NCBI GenBank assembly: GCA_020080175.1
Contig: JAGHQL010000014.1
Location: forward strand, 62,001 to 126,000
DNA length: 64,000 nt
From: Glutinoglossum americanum
Lineage: Eukaryota; Ascomycota; Geoglossomycetes; Geoglossales; Geoglossaceae
Direction of reading: 5' to 3'
The position numbers and the translations under genes are program-made. Shown here piece by piece: positions 9,684 through 22,419 of the stretch. The notes under the pieces are model-generated. The model worked only from the letters and a program-made list of their open reading frames with translations, was not told the origin of the DNA and searched no databases. Within the stretch, counting starts at the first letter, position 1. The number at the start of each line of letters is the position of its first letter.

Positions 9684-12278
9684 GTAAGAACTGTTTGGCT
9701 TCCCCACGGAGCGGTGGTGTGTTGACGCGTTTCCGGTAGGGCTGTCCATTCGGTGGGTAAACTCCAGAGCAAGGATGACCGAGGTAGTGTGTCTAAATGG
9801 GCGGTGATTCTGGAGAAAGTTAAGTCTTAGGGTGGTGCCCAACAGTTGTTTTTAGTTTCAAGAGATAGTCATGAGTTAGCAGATTAGCATCTATGGGGGG
9901 CCAATTCTGGCGGGAGCGTGACGACGAGAGCACGATATCAGCAAAGCTCTAGCGATTGTTATGAGGGGGTAGATCCTCCACGCTGTGACCACAGCGATGA
10001 CTTGACTATGTACGGTTAATGCCCCTATTTGTAAAACATACTAGGTCTAGAGCCCAAGTTCTGCGAGGCAGCCGATTCATAAGGACCATGTGCTGATGCA
10101 GGATTACGCAAAGCGAAGCCGGAGGATGAAATGAGAGGTATGTTAGACCTAACTGGGTTGAGTGTTCAAACTTCGCACCCACAGCCCATGCATCCCCGCA
10201 AACATAACTAGCAAACTAAAGCGATTCCCCAGCCCTCAATAACCATAAACAAAACCGCCATAGCACACCACGCTAGCCGCTAATCACTCCATCCGGAGGG
10301 AAGACAAAGATCCCCCACTGGCGAACCGCCAGATCACCCCCATCGCTCCTTACGATGGGACGAACAAACCAAGCTGCCTAACATCCGGCTCCCGTTCTTC
10401 CCTTCCCAAAGCTCTTGCGCGATTCCGCTGGGACGCAGTCCAGAAACCCCGATTAGGGAGGCCGGGGGCACTGAAGGGCATTGAGTGAGTAGCCCTAGGC
10501 AAGGCGCTGCTGCTTTTTCGCCGGCGCTTTCTTTTTCTTTTGCATTTGGGGTTCGTTCGCTTGGAGGTGCTCGTGTCTGCTGTATCGTATCTGTGCGTAC
10601 TCCGCTGAGGTAAAGTGTTGTTGAGATCAAGAGCGCTTCTGGGCTCCAGTTTGCTACGCCCAATTGGGCACTGGTCTCTACTCAGCTTGGAATCGCTAGA
10701 TGCTTCCTTATTAAGTCTGACATTTTGCGCATTGGCATCGGAAGCCGCATGTTCAGCGTTGCGGTCGTGGCTAGGGAGTCTCCCTGTCGCTTGACGGTCT
10801 TCGCTGTGCCGAAATCCTTGAAAAGTTGAAACCTGGGTATCCCCAGGGATCCCGGAAGGTTTGCCAGTAACAGTGTAGTTCCGGCAGAATAGCATTGCCA
10901 AAGTGAGGAGTCTACATAGATGGAAGGTAGAGGCAACAGGTTCCTGTGTCGTTGAACGCCGCTGTCGGTGACTGCGAAGCGGGGTCGCCGCCCGATTATC
11001 GTGGGAGGTCCAGTTCTCGCGAGCCGGTTTTCGAATAGCGGTAGACTACCACGAGCCACAACAATGATATGCGAATGCACCCAGGACTAAATTTAATAAA
11101 CTTGGCCACATATTTCTAGATTGTACATCCTCGGGGGAAAAAATCCAAGCTTTAAGTATATACAGTGCTGTACGGGAGCCAAAGCGAAGCTGATAGAGCC
11201 TCACTAATACCGGAGTAAGATCGGAGTGTTAACAATTCCTGCCTGATGACACCATTTGCATCGAGAGTAGCTATTATCACTACATAGCCTCATTTGGTAA
11301 GAATTTGGTCCTGGCCACCCCACTAGCTGCCCCCAAAACCGCCCCATGAACCCCCTTATGCGTCCTACACGATGTAATATCCGGACGTGCGATAAAGATA
11401 AAATGGTGGCTAATTACTAATCTGCCACGATTTTTGAATCCAGCTAGATAGGGAGATTTACTCGGATACTACGGGGACTCAGTTTAACCTACCATGAGTT
11501 TTGGAAGTTCCTCCTTGCATGCCTTGATTTTCTCTGACCTAACCGGCTAACATCCATTTCCAGAACTATGGAGGGTAATTTTATGCCCACATATATACCG
11601 TTATGTGGTATTACAATCAGCTATTAGTAAGATTGGAAAGGCCAGCTTTGTTAAAGAGGCTGGTCTTCATTCCAGTTGAATACCACCGGTTGAACTTTTA
11701 CCTCCTCACTACTACCCAAGTTCTAGGCGGCACACCCTGTAGCCGAGTCCACAGATGCAATGTATGTGTGCCCAAGTGCGGACGCGTGCTTCGTAACTCG
11801 AATACAATCCATTGTGCCTAGCCGTTGCAAGGCAACCCGCCAGTCATGGTAGCAATCTTGTGAGGGAAGCTTTGTTACGCTTTCGACTAAGGCACCTCTG
11901 AGAGATTTGAATACTTGGAGGGTGACACCGTTTGGCTTAGAAGCGTGGCCGAAAAGATCATGGTATCCGAGTAAGAAGTTCTAAAATCCGAAATTCCGTG
12001 GTTAGGGTCGTGGTTTGGGTTAGATTTTCATACTAACCCCCTGACCTGCTCCTGAGATGAGCTAGTTACGCCACGGAGCTCTTGTTTGCTTGTACCTTGG
12101 CTAGCACAAAAGGACTCAGAGCGTACCCAGAATCAACCCATGTTGTTAACACTTGGATCCACCTAACACCTTTTTTCTCATCACTGTGCCCTATAAAATC
12201 CACTCTGACTTCCACCTAGCCAGAGCGTATACGATACAATAGGCAAAGCCGCACGAAGAATCCTAATCTCGGCACCCT
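9684..12278. other. Long intergenic stretch without a supported gene
   Basis: The longest open frame is 10350-10901 on the minus strand (183 codons, low complexity, Lys/Arg- and Ser-rich, no domain, no clear splice partners). I do not call it. The remainder shows no coding signal, repeat pair or structured RNA that I can defend. Confidence 0.4.
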
Positions 12279-12409
12279 ATGTCTCTCTATCACCACACGC
12301 GTGGTTCCGAGTAAGTGAATACATGGCCCACTGCGGGGTCTTACCCTCCCTACCATAGAGGCTGGCTGATTTAGAGGTGCCTGCAGGCTTTCTGTTAACC
12401 CCCACATAG

Positions 12410-13194
12410 AAGTTATCGTGGGTCCCGACAAAGACCATTTCGTCATCGGCAAAGACCTTATCTGCGATGCATCGCCATTCTTTCGGGCCGCCCTTAAAGG
12501 AAGGTTTAGGGAAGCGACGGAGGGCCTCATATCTCTCCCAGAAGAAAACCCAGTTACGTTCGGAAGGTTTGTTTTTTGGCTTCACACCGGCTTAGGGATC
12601 TCCGTACCTCCACATGCGACGCAGGAATACTTCCGGACAGCTGTTGAACTCTATGCGCTGGCCGAGAAGTTTATGGTCCGCCGACTCAAGAACGACATCA
12701 TCAATATTCTGATTCACATTGAAATGCGTCAGCATCGGTTCCCCCCATTCGACGTGGCCCGCTTTGCCACCAACTATATTCCGTTGTCCTCTCCGTTGCT
12801 TAAGCTCTTAATTACGTACGCCATACGCGCGATCGATACCGACGTAGCGAGGTCGATCCTGATGAAGACCAGAGGACGAGGAAAGATGCTCGAGGAAGCG
12901 GAACCAGTCTTAACCGGATCCTGTGGGGATGAACCGGTCTTGGTAGAGACCGATGGAGCGAAATATGTCGCACATAGCGACTGCGACTGGTTTTACGATC
13001 TCGGGGCGATGGAGACGCGTCTTAGCCAGTGCCCAACTCTGGCTGCGGGTGTCATGGAGGGGCTTCTTAATAGGGCGGCGTTAAGTTCGGTTCCCGCAGC
13101 AGAGAAACCGTGTTATTATCATGATCATTCAGGAGATCCGGAGGGGAAGGGCGAGTGTTATGAAACGGAGAGAAAAGCTGCGAATGGGGAATGA
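12410..13194 (+). CDS. BTB/POZ domain protein, first exon unresolved
   Basis: The main exon starts at a clean acceptor (CCCCCACATAG ending at 12409) and runs to a TGA at 13194. It encodes about 260 residues. It opens inside a BTB fold: VIVGPDKDHFVIGKDLICDA, then SPFFRAALKGRF, SLPEENPVTFGRFVFWLH, and a helix YFRTAVELYALAEKFM. This matches fungal BTB proteins that dimerise and often act as adaptors. The C-terminal half has helical BACK-like character and then a Cys/His-rich tail without a named domain. The first exon is unclear. ATG at 12279 spliced at a weak donor (12304) restores frame but gives an odd N-terminus. A better donor at 12311 is in frame but has no ATG. The gene could therefore be slightly damaged at its 5' end. 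Confidence 0.75.
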
Positions 13195-16100
13195 TGCCCC
13201 TCAAGCGCTGTATCCGGTATAGCGGGACGAAATCCTCCTGCGATAGATAGATTCTGAGGCGCGCAGTGTTCTGAGTGGCATGCCTACTGATGATAGGTCA
13301 ATATCCTAGAGCAATCGACATGGGAAAATTCAGCATTAGGTGATATACCGCGTCCCTCCCGTAAGTCCACCCGGACATCTAGGTAACCTGCTCGTAGTCA
13401 GTTCGTGCTCGCGGATCACTGTTCGATGGACTAGGCTCCTGTATATAAAGTTTAACGTTACCTGTTAGAGATAAGAAGTTGGCGCAGCGTTAACACCAGC
13501 AATGCGCGCTCCTATTATCAGTCCTTAAGTTTTTGCCTCTCAACATCATGGCTGTGTGTAGAAGGTAGTTAATTCTCAGTCCGTTGGGGCACGGCATGCC
13601 TTTCCACGCCACATTCGTCTCGTGACTTTCCGGTCGGTTCCCGATTGCTTCTCATCCTATAAGCATTTTACAGGCAATAGGGTAGCCTCACCAGCCTAGC
13701 TAGTCTGAAAGCATAAGGGCGTCGAGAGGATTACTTCGGGCAATTGGAGAGGATGGACGCGTGATGGAGCCATTCTGCCCTGTGCGCTGAATGTGATCAA
13801 GAATACTCCACGCTAGCTCGCAATGACGTCAAGAAGATCGCCCTAAGACCCTACATCCGGGGTCTTGCAGCTCACCGGTTGTCCAACCAGATATCTAGGC
13901 CGTTATCGCCCTCTCCCGCACCTTTACTTCCTGGCCGCTGGGCAAACATCGCCGATCTTATTGATTCCCGAGAGGCCATAGCATCCGCTGCTCCTACTGC
14001 AACTCTACCGCAATTCGTCATCATGTCGTCAATGCCCACTTCTACAAATGATATTCAGCAGATATGCATGAGCACTGCTCGCTCCCCTAGGAACGGCGCC
14101 AAACTGATATATTCCAGTGTCAACTAAATTGTAGATGCGAACCACCTGCCAAAGCCTCGGGAAAACATGTGAAAAGGAACTAGCTTGTATGCGATGATGG
14201 GAGGTCCCGGCCTGGTAAAATAAAGGATGTAGATAGCCTTACTTAACGAAAAAACCTTTTCCTTAAGCTCAAATAGATGGTGGGTGGCCCCCATTCAGTA
14301 CTGCGGTCGCTGGGGCTGACCGCGCGTGGGGATACGAAAGCGGCACTGAACGGCTTATCGTGTAGGACTGCACAACCTTATTGGCGTATCATGTCAGATC
14401 CTGACTGGCAGTATATTCGTAACTGGCATTACCCCAAAGCACTCGGTGACGCTTGTGGTAACTGCATCGCAGGTACACCTTAACGCTCTGCAGGAGTACT
14501 TGCACAGGTATTTGTCTTCTCGAATGTCCTTCGGGGTCTCTTTGGCGAGCGGCCAGGGTTTAGCAATAGTGTGTCACATCTGCGCTCACCTGTCCTTATC
14601 TGACAGTCCGATGGATTTGCCTCGGAATTCCATTTACCGTACTATGTCCTAAAAACAAGTTCCTCCAATATTACGGATGGACGGCCTCTTCGGAACTCAA
14701 GTCCGTTCATGCCAATACGGACTGAGAGCACTGGTAAGTACATATATGAGGCCCAAATCTCGTTTCTCATAGTGGGCGTTGGTGAATGGTAAAAAAGTTC
14801 AATTAAGAAACGCTGATTAAAAAAACTAAATATTGGAGAGCATACTGCCTTATAGACGTGCATTTCGGAAGTAAAGAAAGCCCGGAATATTATCTCCTTC
14901 CGGGCCGAGATTCCCCATCCGGCAGGCAGCTAGCTCTGGGATTCCCCTTACGGAATCCCCGAGACTACTTCTTGAGAGCACTGTCCCAAGGAGTGGCGCG
15001 GGCGACTCGAGAATGTGGTCTGCGGCCCGGAGAGCGCCTACAGCCTTCTGCATGCGAATTCCGCCTCCAAATTTGTGTCCATACGCTGAAATTCTCAAGG
15101 AAAACACCATGTTTGGAGGAGGATCAGCAGTTGGCGAGTTCGGAACGTTCGATAACCAAAATAGCCCGACCACGGATTATACGGGAGCGGTGCACGACTA
15201 TATGCGAGCCACCCGCGTCCTGCGTTGGCTCTCCAACGTGCTCGCTAGGACGTCGCGGCCCGGGAGAGCTTTGAGAGGAGTGATATCCGCTAGATATTTC
15301 AACAACGAGGGATCCAACAAGTTTAGGACTCCATGGGTCGAGCACCTTGACAACATCAGGAGAGACATGATATGAGCTTCGGTATCTAAGAAGAGCCATC
15401 CTTCAGAAGATGGAGCTGTGCGAGAACGAAAAGAATACGGTTGAATTTCCTTAGAGATGGTCGCACTTGCGGGCAGTTCTGATAGCCCAAGCGTTGTAAT
15501 CATTGAACGTGCCCGCTTTAGCGGAAACTCGAACTTCGACCCGAGTTGCCACTGGGCACGCTGAAGCCGCCACGGCGCAAGGAGAAGATATCCGCCTCCT
15601 CACGAGAGTCGCAATCGTGACTCCATCAAGCATCCATCGCGAGCAATTCTCCGACATATCTTGCTTTAAACCAGGTTTATCTCCCTCTATCTCCCATCTC
15701 GGTAGCTGTGGCCTTTGAGCCAGCCCGGATTTTCCATCGAAAGATTGCCAACCGAGTATAAGCAGGCCGCGTTCAGCATGACGATTCTCCCGAGACATAC
15801 CAACCTGATACGTTACTTTGTGACCTTGACCCTTTTCACGATGGTGAGTCTTGTTGTGGTGTTTAATCCCAAACGGCTAGTACAATTCTAAGGAAGAGGG
15901 ATCGCGCACATTCTCTCCTTTTTCCTTTTTTCGTTTTGGTCCAAATCGATAGGTTACGCCAAGGCTCATGAAAACTCGTATCCGCACAAGCCGGGCGCGC
16001 GCCCAAAGTGGTGATCCTTTCCCGAGATCCCTCGCTATCAGGAGAGACATTGCAAGGGTCCGGCCAGCAACGAATTGCTATATATATTTGCGCAATGGAA

Positions 16101-16469
16101 ATATATAGATGGAATATATCGATTTCTAGTGGTATAAATCGGTCATGCCCAGAGGGCTTTTTTTTTTAGGCAAACTGGAACAATTTGAAATCTGGTCACG
16201 CGGCCTGGATCACATGACTCCAAGTGTAAGTAGAGCACTCACATATTATCTCCAGCCTAAGCGCTCTTATTTTTTCCATTTAACAATATTTTAAACGCCC
16301 AGAAGCGCTATTGCCCATGCAAGAACCAGCCTGGTCGGTGGTGCAGTGATCCCATATAGTTACATTAAAGTATTCCGGTCCCGGAACAAAGCGGACCCAT
16401 TACCTTAGAGCAATGGCCCTAACAGACCTAGTCAGTTACACCCTTCCACTAGATGTCGATAGAATAGAT
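13195..16469. other. Long intergenic stretch without a supported gene
   Basis: Several frames of 70-138 codons occur, for example 15013-15375 on the plus strand. None has a recognisable domain or a convincing partner exon. The stretch could be gene-poor or hold heavily decayed sequence. Confidence 0.35.
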
Positions 16470-18598
16470 TTAGTATATGCACTTCCCCCTCTCAACAAAC
16501 CGATCTATCTTGTCTTGGTCTTCAACCTTATGACACTTGCGAAGATGGCTCCTCAAACTCTTGGAGTCTGGGCGGACTTTCTGAGATTTTGGGCACCCTG
16601 GGTAGCAGCACCGATACTGTGTGCCTAGGCAGACGAACTCCCACCTCGACGTACTGGCTCGTTCTCTCCGGTTTCTCACTAGCATCTCCGCAACTGTTCG
16701 TAGGTTCTTTCGGACTTCGGGATCCCGGAGGTATTCCGCCGTTTTCCCTCTGATTAGTTTCAGCGTCTCGTTCTCCCTGCGTCCCCAGCGGTTAGGAGCC
16801 TTCCACTCGTCTAATTTCATCTTCCCGAGTCCTTGTGCTACGTTAAACCGAAAATAATTTAGCCCTCTATCACGCGCGAGTCTTTCCATGTCCTCATGCT
16901 GCTTCTCAGATTCCGAAGCCAGCATCTTGGCGGCTTTCAAGTAGGTGATATATCTGCCTAGCCACCCTTTACCAAATCTTGAGACCCTCGATTTCCCGGT
17001 CCCGACGCTAACCGTCAAAGCTACGTTGTGGCTAGTGCCCCCGCACATTTGTGTAACCTCCCAGAATATCTCCCATGTCGGGTTGTTAGTTCCAAATCCT
17101 CCATCTCCAAATTTCCGGCCACTAACCGTGATGGCATCGAAGTAGGTTGGGGCTGCCGAAGTTGCTCTCGCGACCTCCCAGATAGGGACACGGTGGGCTA
17201 GCCCAGGGTTCCTCTCAAGGGGGTCTTTTGGGTTCGAAGGGTGGTGGTCGTAGGTGCGAAATAGAAATGCTGGCTCTTGATCGAGATCTCCGTCTTCCGC
17301 CATTTTCTGCTGATATGAGACAACAATCCTATTCCACCATATAGCCTTAGCGTAATCCCTCTCTCCTTGGCCATGGTGGGGGGGATTACGACCAAACTGC
17401 GAAAAACAGGTCTCACTTACGTCTTACACATAGTCTCATGGGAAGGAAACATGTCCGCTGCTACCGCATCGGGTCGGTACTTCAATCGCCGGCGTACCAC
17501 TCCCTCTACGACCCGCTTTAGCCTTGTACAATCGTACTTTTCTCGAAAGGCGGGAATAGGGCCTCGGATTGACGCGATGCGGGGATGGCCGAAGACCTGG
17601 TCGCCCAAGGTCTCGTACTCAGTGATGCAGTCGTTAATGTTCATACGGAGTCGGCCAAGCATTATACCGATGAGGCTGGGCAGGTTACGGCAGGATTTAG
17701 TATAACAAATACGAAAACAGGCTGTGGAAGAGTGCGAGGGAGGGGGAATGGATCTCACCCCCCTGTACTTGTCCCCCCAATATAGTCGAAGTAGTGACAT
17801 GGCAGATATTGGGAGTGCTGCGCTGCAGGCCGCTTTCCGGCAGCGTGGTTACCGCCGTTTCCGTTACCCGACTCCTCAGACTCACTGCCCGAAGTTGTGG
17901 GTTCGAGAGGCTCATGAGGATGGTAGCTCGAATACGCAGGGTCCCAACCCTCGGCGTCGTCGTTCCCGCCACCGCCGCTATTATTGCATCCATTCCTCTC
18001 AATATTTTCGATAATTTGCATGATCTCTCGGACGATCAAGAGGCTGGAATAGCCCCTTACCCCACCTCCATCTTTTGCGCGTCCGTCAGCGAATCATTCA
18101 GGGAACAGATAGCTAGCTGTGGTAGGCTGTGGTCAACTAACCGAAGGAAAGTACATATTGTTTCACCCAAATCTCTGGCACCACTGAACTGGCCGTCGAG
18201 TCGGCCGAACCTGAGGATATCCCCGTCTCCACGCGGCCGCTGTCTTTAATTAGTGTTATTTCTTCCTCCCCATCGCCTGGAGCAATATCTGGCTCCTCCA
18301 AAGTAACTCCTGGCTGCTGTTCGAAGGACACGTGGGAACTTTTCCTTGAATCGGGGGTGTTTTTTCGTCCACCACGAAGGGAGGAAGATCTAGCTGTGTT
18401 GAACCGAGATTTTGGTTTTGGTTTCGAAGTCCCTCTGACACCGCTTTCTTCATCACCGGACTGCTCAGGGGACTGTGACAAGAGCGATGCGCGGGGAGAG
18501 GTGACGCGCGGACGTGGTGGTTGCGAGGCTCGGGTCGGGGGTGGTAGCGATGCTGGCGCCTGTGGGTCGGACTGGTGTGTTGTCGAGCTTAAAGACAT
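16470..18598 (-). CDS. Patatin-like phospholipase with a C-terminal C2H2 zinc finger
   Basis: Exons (minus strand): 18598-18142, 18071-17759, 17675-17421, 17328-16470, giving 627 residues. Residues 1 to about 145 are Ser/Pro-rich and look disordered. The patatin core follows. The oxyanion loop DGGGVRGYSS (153-162) is spliced exactly inside the Asp codon. The nucleophile elbow is GGTSTGG with Ser254, and the catalytic partner is FGDGGFGTNNP with Asp417. All three elements of a working patatin hydrolase are present, so it probably cleaves acyl chains from membrane lipids. A C2H2 finger (Cys582, Cys587, His603, His608) closes the protein. The fourth exon was set by the acceptor GGAATAG at 17329. 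An acceptor at 17397 would make a 24-base intron. Patatins are common effector modules of fungal STAND systems, but here the domain stands alone with a finger. Confidence 0.88.
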
Positions 18599-19795
18599 AT
18601 CGAAACAACGAACGAAACGTGTCAGGTACAAAAGAGCAGGTGTCTGGTGGCATGCGCGGTTTCGAGCCACAAGAGTTCATTCAACATTCTTATGAAGCAT
18701 CGGGTGGGCGGCCGCACAATGGTCGGATTTCACACAAGGCTTCTTGCGAGAATTGGGAGTCTGGAGCCGCCTTTCCCTTCCTTTTTTTCTTTTTTCAATG
18801 TTGGGATTTGTTTTTGTTGCCTCGTTGCAACCGCTTTTTTCTACCCTCCATAACTGCCCGTGTTTTTGCCTTGCTCCCGTCTTGTGAGAGCTGAGTGGGA
18901 GCCCGAAGTTTGCTCTTCTAATCTCTCCCACCGCGAGCCTATGTAAAACTTGGGCAGCCTCAGAATGTGTTACTAGCTTTGGGGTCGTAGTTATCCTATC
19001 TACCTTAGTGGACAAGCTGCAGTAGAAAACTGTGGTAGATGAGTGCCCATACAAAGAAGAGGAACCCATCGCGGTTGACTACCGTAAATGCAGAATAGCT
19101 GGCTAAATAGCGACTTGGTCGGTGTTTGCGCAAAATCCATCTCGGCGCCCGACTGGAGTTGCCGGGGTTGGGTGGAATGATTGGGGCGCTAACTGGGGAA
19201 GAAATCAGCGAGCGATGGCTGTACTAGCACCTCCATTTGGATGTGGTCATGCTGACGCCACGGAGCTGGTCTAGTTATCAGTCTCAGTCTTTATCCACTC
19301 AGCATCCAGCCCATACCAACCTCAATAAATCGCGAATTAATCCCCAGCCACTCATAGCTGCTTCGGGGATGCCGTGCATACCAGGCGCACATCACCAGCG
19401 CGAGTTCGCCCCTTCAACTTGACTTCCCGGATTTGAAATTTCGGATCAGCCCAGTCGTGATGTGGCTCAAAAAACCACCGCTTCCGGCTCGTCGTGGACC
19501 CCCTTCAGGCGGGATCCTTGTCGCTTTAGTTTATGTGCAGCCACTAGGATAGCCTGAGACAGCACACACCCTGGAGTTATATTACCTGGCGCCCCGAACT
19601 TGTGTCAGCCTTTCCGCCTGCCTGCTCTACACAATTGTCCCACTCTTACCTGCCGACAGGTGAACAAGGGAAAACCGCAATCTAAGAAAACCACAATCTA
19701 GGAAGTTCAAAAAAATAATAGTATGGCATGATCTATCTCTTGAAGCACGCTGATCACCTTTCGTCACCACCCGCCGCAGGTCGTTTTCTCAATCT
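18599..19795. other. Divergent intergenic region
   Basis: It lies between the patatin gene and the small gene starting at 19796, so it probably carries both promoters. There is a pyrimidine-rich run near 18770-18850. I see no coding frame with domain character. Confidence 0.4.
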
Positions 19796-20407
19796 ATGGA
19801 CCGCCGACTGTTAAAACTGCGCCGACGAGGGTCCCAACAGTTGCCCGGCCAAAAGCTAGTAAATCTTGATCCCCATCGAACCAACAGCGATCCTACCCAG
19901 GCCAGAGGTGTCACTGACGACCACATCGAGGATGCTGCCCAAGCTATCGTCTACGACCCTTCTGCGCAACGTCTCTACTTAGCGCCCAAGTCTAAGTTCA
20001 ACGGTTAGTGTCACTATCTCTCTTCTAGTACCCTCCTAAGTCTACCGCCTCATCCCTTCCCATGTCAAAAGTTGAGGGGTCATATGGCTAACTAACTCGT
20101 TCACATTAGGCCCCTCACCACCGCCATTCACACCAGTTCCTATCCCAAGGTGGAGCAGTAGCGTAGACGTATACGTTAATATCGGCAAGACAGATATAAA
20201 GGCCTTTGTTGGGCGTGTGAATCTGAAACGGCTCGGGTGGCCGATAACTATGATGAGGCTGAAGGGACAGATTGACACGCTCTATGTGCTTGGGCGGGTG
20301 AGGGATGGGGGTTAGTGGTTTGTGGCACTTGGGCAGCAGTGCGGTGGAGTTGGTCATTTTTTTGGCTATTTTGGCACTAGAAACGGGATTTGGATTTGGA
20401 TCCATAA
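19796..20407 (+). CDS. Small protein of unknown function, two or three exons
   Basis: Exon 1 is 19796-20003 and starts MDRRLLKLRRRGSQQLPG. It contains DDHIEDAAQAIVYD and YLAPKSKFNG. The intron 20004-20110 lies in phase 1 by frame (donor GTTAGT, acceptor ACATTAG at 20109). Exon 2 starts at 20110 and reads PSPPPFTPVPIPRW, then VDVYVNIGKTDIKAFVGRVN and LKRLGWPITMMRLKGQIDTL. It either runs to TAG at 20315 or splices from a donor at 20298 to 20381, adding KRDLDLDP before TAA at 20407. The mixed basic, amphipathic composition and the continuous frame across the intron argue for a real gene. I do not recognise the family. There is no signal peptide or membrane segment. Confidence 0.6.
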
Positions 20408-22419
20408 AATATACTGGGCAGGAGGCTTCACTCGTCTTGTACGGAGAGAGTTCCAATAATACCTCTCCAAGTCTGCTATTCTATACCGTAAGCCGCCATC
20501 CCATCTAGCCTGCTCTAGTCAGCTAGGCTCGCTGGATAGCCTATAGGTAGTCATATTGTCGGGGCAGACATCCGTGGCTCAGGAGAGCCGACTTCATATC
20601 CACGCCGAACGTGCGGTGAAAATTGATGCTTTATTCCAGATTCACGAGCATTCGGGAGCCTATTAGACCTAGAATAGGAAGATTAGATCTTCCTAGCTTC
20701 GTGAATGGCGGGAGCAAACAACGGGGGCACGCAGCTGTGGACATTTTGAATAGGCGAGTGGGAGTCGGACATATACCGACACTCTCCAATCTTCCCTATC
20801 GCTCGCTATTTCCTGAGAATTAGTGAATGCAACCAATATTGGGAGTACTATATCATAGTGGGAAGGCTGCTAACCTGTTGAACAGAGGCTAAGGTATGTC
20901 GCGAAGGTAAGGCGATCAAAAACCGAGCCGGCCGTGGGGCTGAGAATGGCCTAGTTGGTCGAAGGGACAGCCTAGTTACTAGTAGGAGAAGAGGAAAGAC
21001 AAACATCAAATGTGGGGATATTAATGCTGCACAGACTACCTAGTACTGACGACAGTGCTATGGCGGCACGGAGGGCTCTTGGGCTAGTTTCTGCCCTCCT
21101 AACAAGATAAAACCTTAGTTAAGGCAGCGGTTCTACAGTCGTATTACTGAACTCTACAACTGATCTTACATTGGGGCAAGATAAATTTACATAGCCGCAC
21201 TGGTTGAAGTTACGGGAGCAATGACTAAGACTTACTGAAGCCTTAAGTGTATCTACCAGGGGGTGTTGACATTAATGATGTGCCTCTCATGAGCCAACAC
21301 GTCTCACTATTTGTTTGATGGATGCGTGTTCCCGTAGCCGCCCTCCGCTCCCAAGCTCCCAAATCCATCAGTTATCATAACCAGTCTACGCTAATTTCCG
21401 ACCAGGCTGGCCGAGGCCGGCTGCACCTCAATAGAGACGGATGCATCCCAACTGCAGCCAAGACGCGGAGCCCATGGAGGACACAGATGTGCGGCAGCGC
21501 CTCGCTCTGTTTCTGCTTCTCGGCTCGTTGGCGTTCTGTCGGTTCGATCTCCTATTACCCTATTGAGTGCCGTAGAGGTTCTGATAGTTACCAGCCACAA
21601 TGCTAAGGATGCGCTAGAGTATAACAGCAACCTCTTCTACCGACTTCTTTGCTAAGGTAACGTGAAGCAGACAGATCGTGAACTAAGAGCCAGCTTCGCA
21701 CTGGCTAATTAGTGACAGTGTGACTAGCATTCGATGCTAGGGAGATCTAGTTGATTGTGTAATTGGAGACCCGCGTTAACACGCTAAGGGGCGCTCCTAA
21801 CATACCTCATTGATCCCTCAAAGCCCTTCCCCGCCATAGGCCTGAGGCGGGGGAGAGAGTTAGGGCTTAGTGTATATATAAAGTGATAAGTGAATAAGAA
21901 TGAGGGATGAGGGTGGATTGAACTATGCCAAATGCAATCACGAGATTTAGCAGGCAAAAAATTTTTGCCGCGCATGCGCACCATGCAGGCTGCTGTGTAA
22001 CCAGGGGGCGAAGCCACGCTGGGTGCCGGTACGTGCACGCCCCAAAATGGCTCGGACATACAGTACTGTGGGGGCAAAAGTTCAGCTGGTAGGTAGAAGG
22101 ATGTTGAATTAAAACGGCGGTGAGCCCTGCCAATAAAGCTATCCCTGCCAAGCCTACGACTAAGAGCTGGTATTAATACTACATCGTACTAAGCCATTCT
22201 GAGAGGCCGCTTGGCAGCCCCAATTCTATTTGCCCTGCCGTTTTAGTACAAACTCATGAGCAAGATTCACTGGATTTTTTTCTTCGCGAGATGGGCGGAG
22301 AGTCAAAATGGTATTCAACACCATGGTGTCATACCTCACAGTTGCATGAAGCTCAGATTGGAGTGGAGTGATTGCTAGTATACATAGATTCTACCGCAAA
22401 AAAAAAAAAAACCTCAATC
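20408..22419. other. Intergenic, no supported gene
   Basis: Nothing with domain character on either strand. Stop codons are dense and the region may include old transposon flank leading into the Tc1/mariner relic. Confidence 0.35.

Noticed and set aside
10350-10901. 183-codon minus-strand open frame, basic and Ser-rich
   Set aside because: Low complexity, no domain, no convincing start or splice partners.
15013-15375. 120-codon plus-strand open frame
   Set aside because: Protein-like in parts but no family, no partner exon and competing frames of similar length on the other strand.
17397-17420. 24-base intron in the patatin gene
   Set aside because: Too short to splice; the acceptor at 17329 gives a 92-base intron with correct phase and a better protein match.
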